DNA of 7,547 bases from GCA-2718595 sp963935005 (GTDB lineage Bacteria; Gemmatimonadota; Gemmatimonadetes; Longimicrobiales; Gaopeijiaceae). Below, piece after piece: positions 6,700-7,547 of the stretch (within the stretch, counting starts at the first letter, position 1; each line of letters begins with the position of its first letter). The notes below the pieces were generated by a model. It saw only the letters and a program-made list of their open reading frames with translations, searched no databases and was not told the origin of the DNA. Location: the NCBI GenBank assembly GCA_963935005.1, contig CAWWAX010000077.1, positions 1 through 7,547 of the forward strand, written 5' to 3'. Both the position numbers and the translations under genes were made by a program.

Positions 6700-6707
6700 G
6701 GAGGAAG
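6700..6707 (+). promoter_or_regulatory. Shine-Dalgarno of amidohydrolase
   Basis: GGAGGAAG is a strong Shine-Dalgarno; the GGAGG core ends 7 nt before the ATG at 6712 and fixes that start. It contrasts with dnaE next door, which has no visible site. Confidence 0.85.
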
Positions 6708-6711
6708 TAAC

Positions 6712-7547
6712 ATGAAAAGTCCTACTCGCTTTCTTTTTGCGAATAAAAAAGTAACGTCACAAGTGTATTTCACTCTAGTTGCATTATTGGCACTGGCATC
6801 TTGTACAGCTACTGAACAGTTGGCCGACCTGGCAATTCAAAATGTCACTGTGATCGATGCGGAAAACGGTGTTCGTGAGGCACGGACCGTTGTTGTCAGT
6901 GCGGGCCGGATTACCGCGGTACAGGCTGCAGGAGAAACAGTGAGTGCTATGGAAGTTGTGGACGGGACGGGCCAGTATCTCATTCCTGGTCTTTGGGATT
7001 TTCATGTACATCTTACTTATGATCAAAGATTTACAGAAGCGATGCCTGGTCTCTTTCTAAACCATGGAATCACCAGTATACGTGATACAGGTGGTCCTTT
7101 GGAGCTAGTACTTCCAGCCGTAGAAGCGATACGAGCTGAAGATGTGATTGCTCCAAGGGTATTCTTTGCGGGTCCGTTGATGGACGGCGAACATGTGGTA
7201 TATGATGGAAACAATATGCCTTTGTTGGGAATCGGTAACCCAGACCCCGAAACGGCAAGGGCGAACATGGCACTTCTAGCCGAAGCAGGAGTAGACTTCG
7301 TAAAGATCTACGAGATGGTCACACCAGAGGTGTTTGCAGTTTTAGTGGAAGAAGCCCAAGCTCGTGGTTTGCCGATGGACGGGCATGTTCCTCTCTCTAT
7401 GCAAGCCAGAAGTGTGGGGCCACACGTGCAGTCTCTAGAGCATCTCCGTAACATTGAGATGGACTGTACTGTAAACCCCAGTTCTTTGGTTGCAGATCGA
7501 AGGCAACTTCTTACCAATCCAGATGGGATGGCTGGAGGAGCTCTTCG
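6712..7547 (+). CDS. Amidohydrolase-superfamily lipoprotein, 3'-truncated by window end
   Basis: Only the first 278 residues are in the window; the frame stays open to the right edge. The N-terminus has basic residues, a hydrophobic segment (about 18-29) and a lipobox LASC with C31, so the mature protein should be lipid-anchored outside the cytoplasmic membrane. Then comes the small beta domain (about 39-92) and the barrel with PGLWDFHVHL, giving metal ligands H98 and H100. GITSIRDTGG (119-128) is typical of imidazolonepropionase-like amidohydrolases. K198 in VDFVKIYE is the expected carboxylated bridging lysine, H225 in GHVPL and H244 in LEHL the next metal ligands. These point to a binuclear metal hydrolase acting on C-N bonds, such as a cyclic amide or dipeptide; the substrate is unknown. 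The catalytic aspartate near the end of the barrel lies beyond the window. It has its own strong Shine-Dalgarno and diverges from dnaE. Confidence 0.9.
   Translation, partial: MKSPTRFLFANKKVTSQVYFTLVALLALASCTATEQLADLAIQNVTVIDAENGVREARTVVVSAGRITAVQAAGETVSAMEVVDGTGQYLIPGLWDFHVHLTYDQRFTEAMPGLFLNHGITSIRDTGGPLELVLPAVEAIRAEDVIAPRVFFAGPLMDGEHVVYDGNNMPLLGIGNPDPETARANMALLAEAGVDFVKIYEMVTPEVFAVLVEEAQARGLPMDGHVPLSMQARSVGPHVQSLEHLRNIEMDCTVNPSSLVADRRQLLTNPDGMAGGAL

Larger units (their letters stand above)
6449..6711. other. Divergent intergenic region, dnaE / amidohydrolase
   Basis: This 263-bp gap separates two divergent genes and must hold both promoters unless one gene is read from further away. It contains three perfect palindromes (6495-6504, 6521-6528, 6555-6562) on the dnaE side and a candidate rightward promoter near 6649-6675. 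On the dnaE side, TATAAA (minus strand) lies only 2 nt before the GTG, too close for a normal leader. I see no tRNA, no terminator hairpin and no convincing small gene. Confidence 0.5.

Noticed and set aside
6784..7517. Several minus-strand open frames of 67-81 codons
   Set aside because: They lie antisense to the amidohydrolase, whose signal peptide and metal-ligand motifs show that the plus strand is the coding one.
1..7547. CRISPR array, insertion sequence, tRNA, integrase or defence cassette
   Set aside because: No regularly spaced repeats, no transposase or integrase motifs, no terminal inverted repeats and no cloverleaf-like segments were seen in the gaps.

Overview
This 7.5 kb window comes from a bacterial chromosome of moderate GC content, by eye in the mid-40s percent. 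It carries a housekeeping replication gene (dnaE), a two-gene metabolic unit directly downstream of it, a secreted or lipid-anchored amidohydrolase on the other side, and one orphan hypothetical gene. The DnaE keeps a complete set of PHP-domain metal ligands, as in Thermus, Chloroflexota and many Gram-positives and unlike the degenerate PHP of enterobacteria. That DnaE, together with an Ldh_2-type oxidoreductase, an AstE/AspA-type deacylase and an amidohydrolase, would fit a marine Chloroflexota-like (for example SAR202-like) genome. This taxonomic guess is an inference and has low to moderate confidence.

Layout: (1) 1-586, plus strand: a hypothetical protein whose reading frame is open to the left edge. 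(2) 587-694: a short convergent gap with no recognisable terminator. (3) 695-2788, minus strand: an Ldh_2-family oxidoreductase followed by an AstE/AspA-family zinc hydrolase. They are 9 bp apart, and the Shine-Dalgarno of the second overlaps the stop codon of the first, so they are almost certainly co-transcribed and probably translationally coupled. (4) 2789-2902: a gap holding a strong 31-nt hairpin just before the oxidoreductase ribosome binding site. (5) 2903-6448, minus strand: full-length dnaE, with a GTG start and no visible Shine-Dalgarno. (6) 6449-6711: a divergent intergenic region with three perfect palindromes and a plausible promoter for the rightward gene. (7) 6712 to the right edge, plus strand: the N-terminal 278 residues of a lipoprotein-type metal-dependent amidohydrolase, cut by the window end.

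Working together: dnaE encodes the replicative polymerase and is probably linked to the metabolic pair only by position. The oxidoreductase/deacylase pair could act on one substrate, for example release of an acid from an acyl or amide precursor plus a 2-keto/2-hydroxy acid redox step, but the sequence does not give the substrate. I found no clear new defence or mobile system. The most notable points are the altered catalytic motif in the Ldh_2 protein, the hairpin leader before it, and the orphan gene at the left edge.
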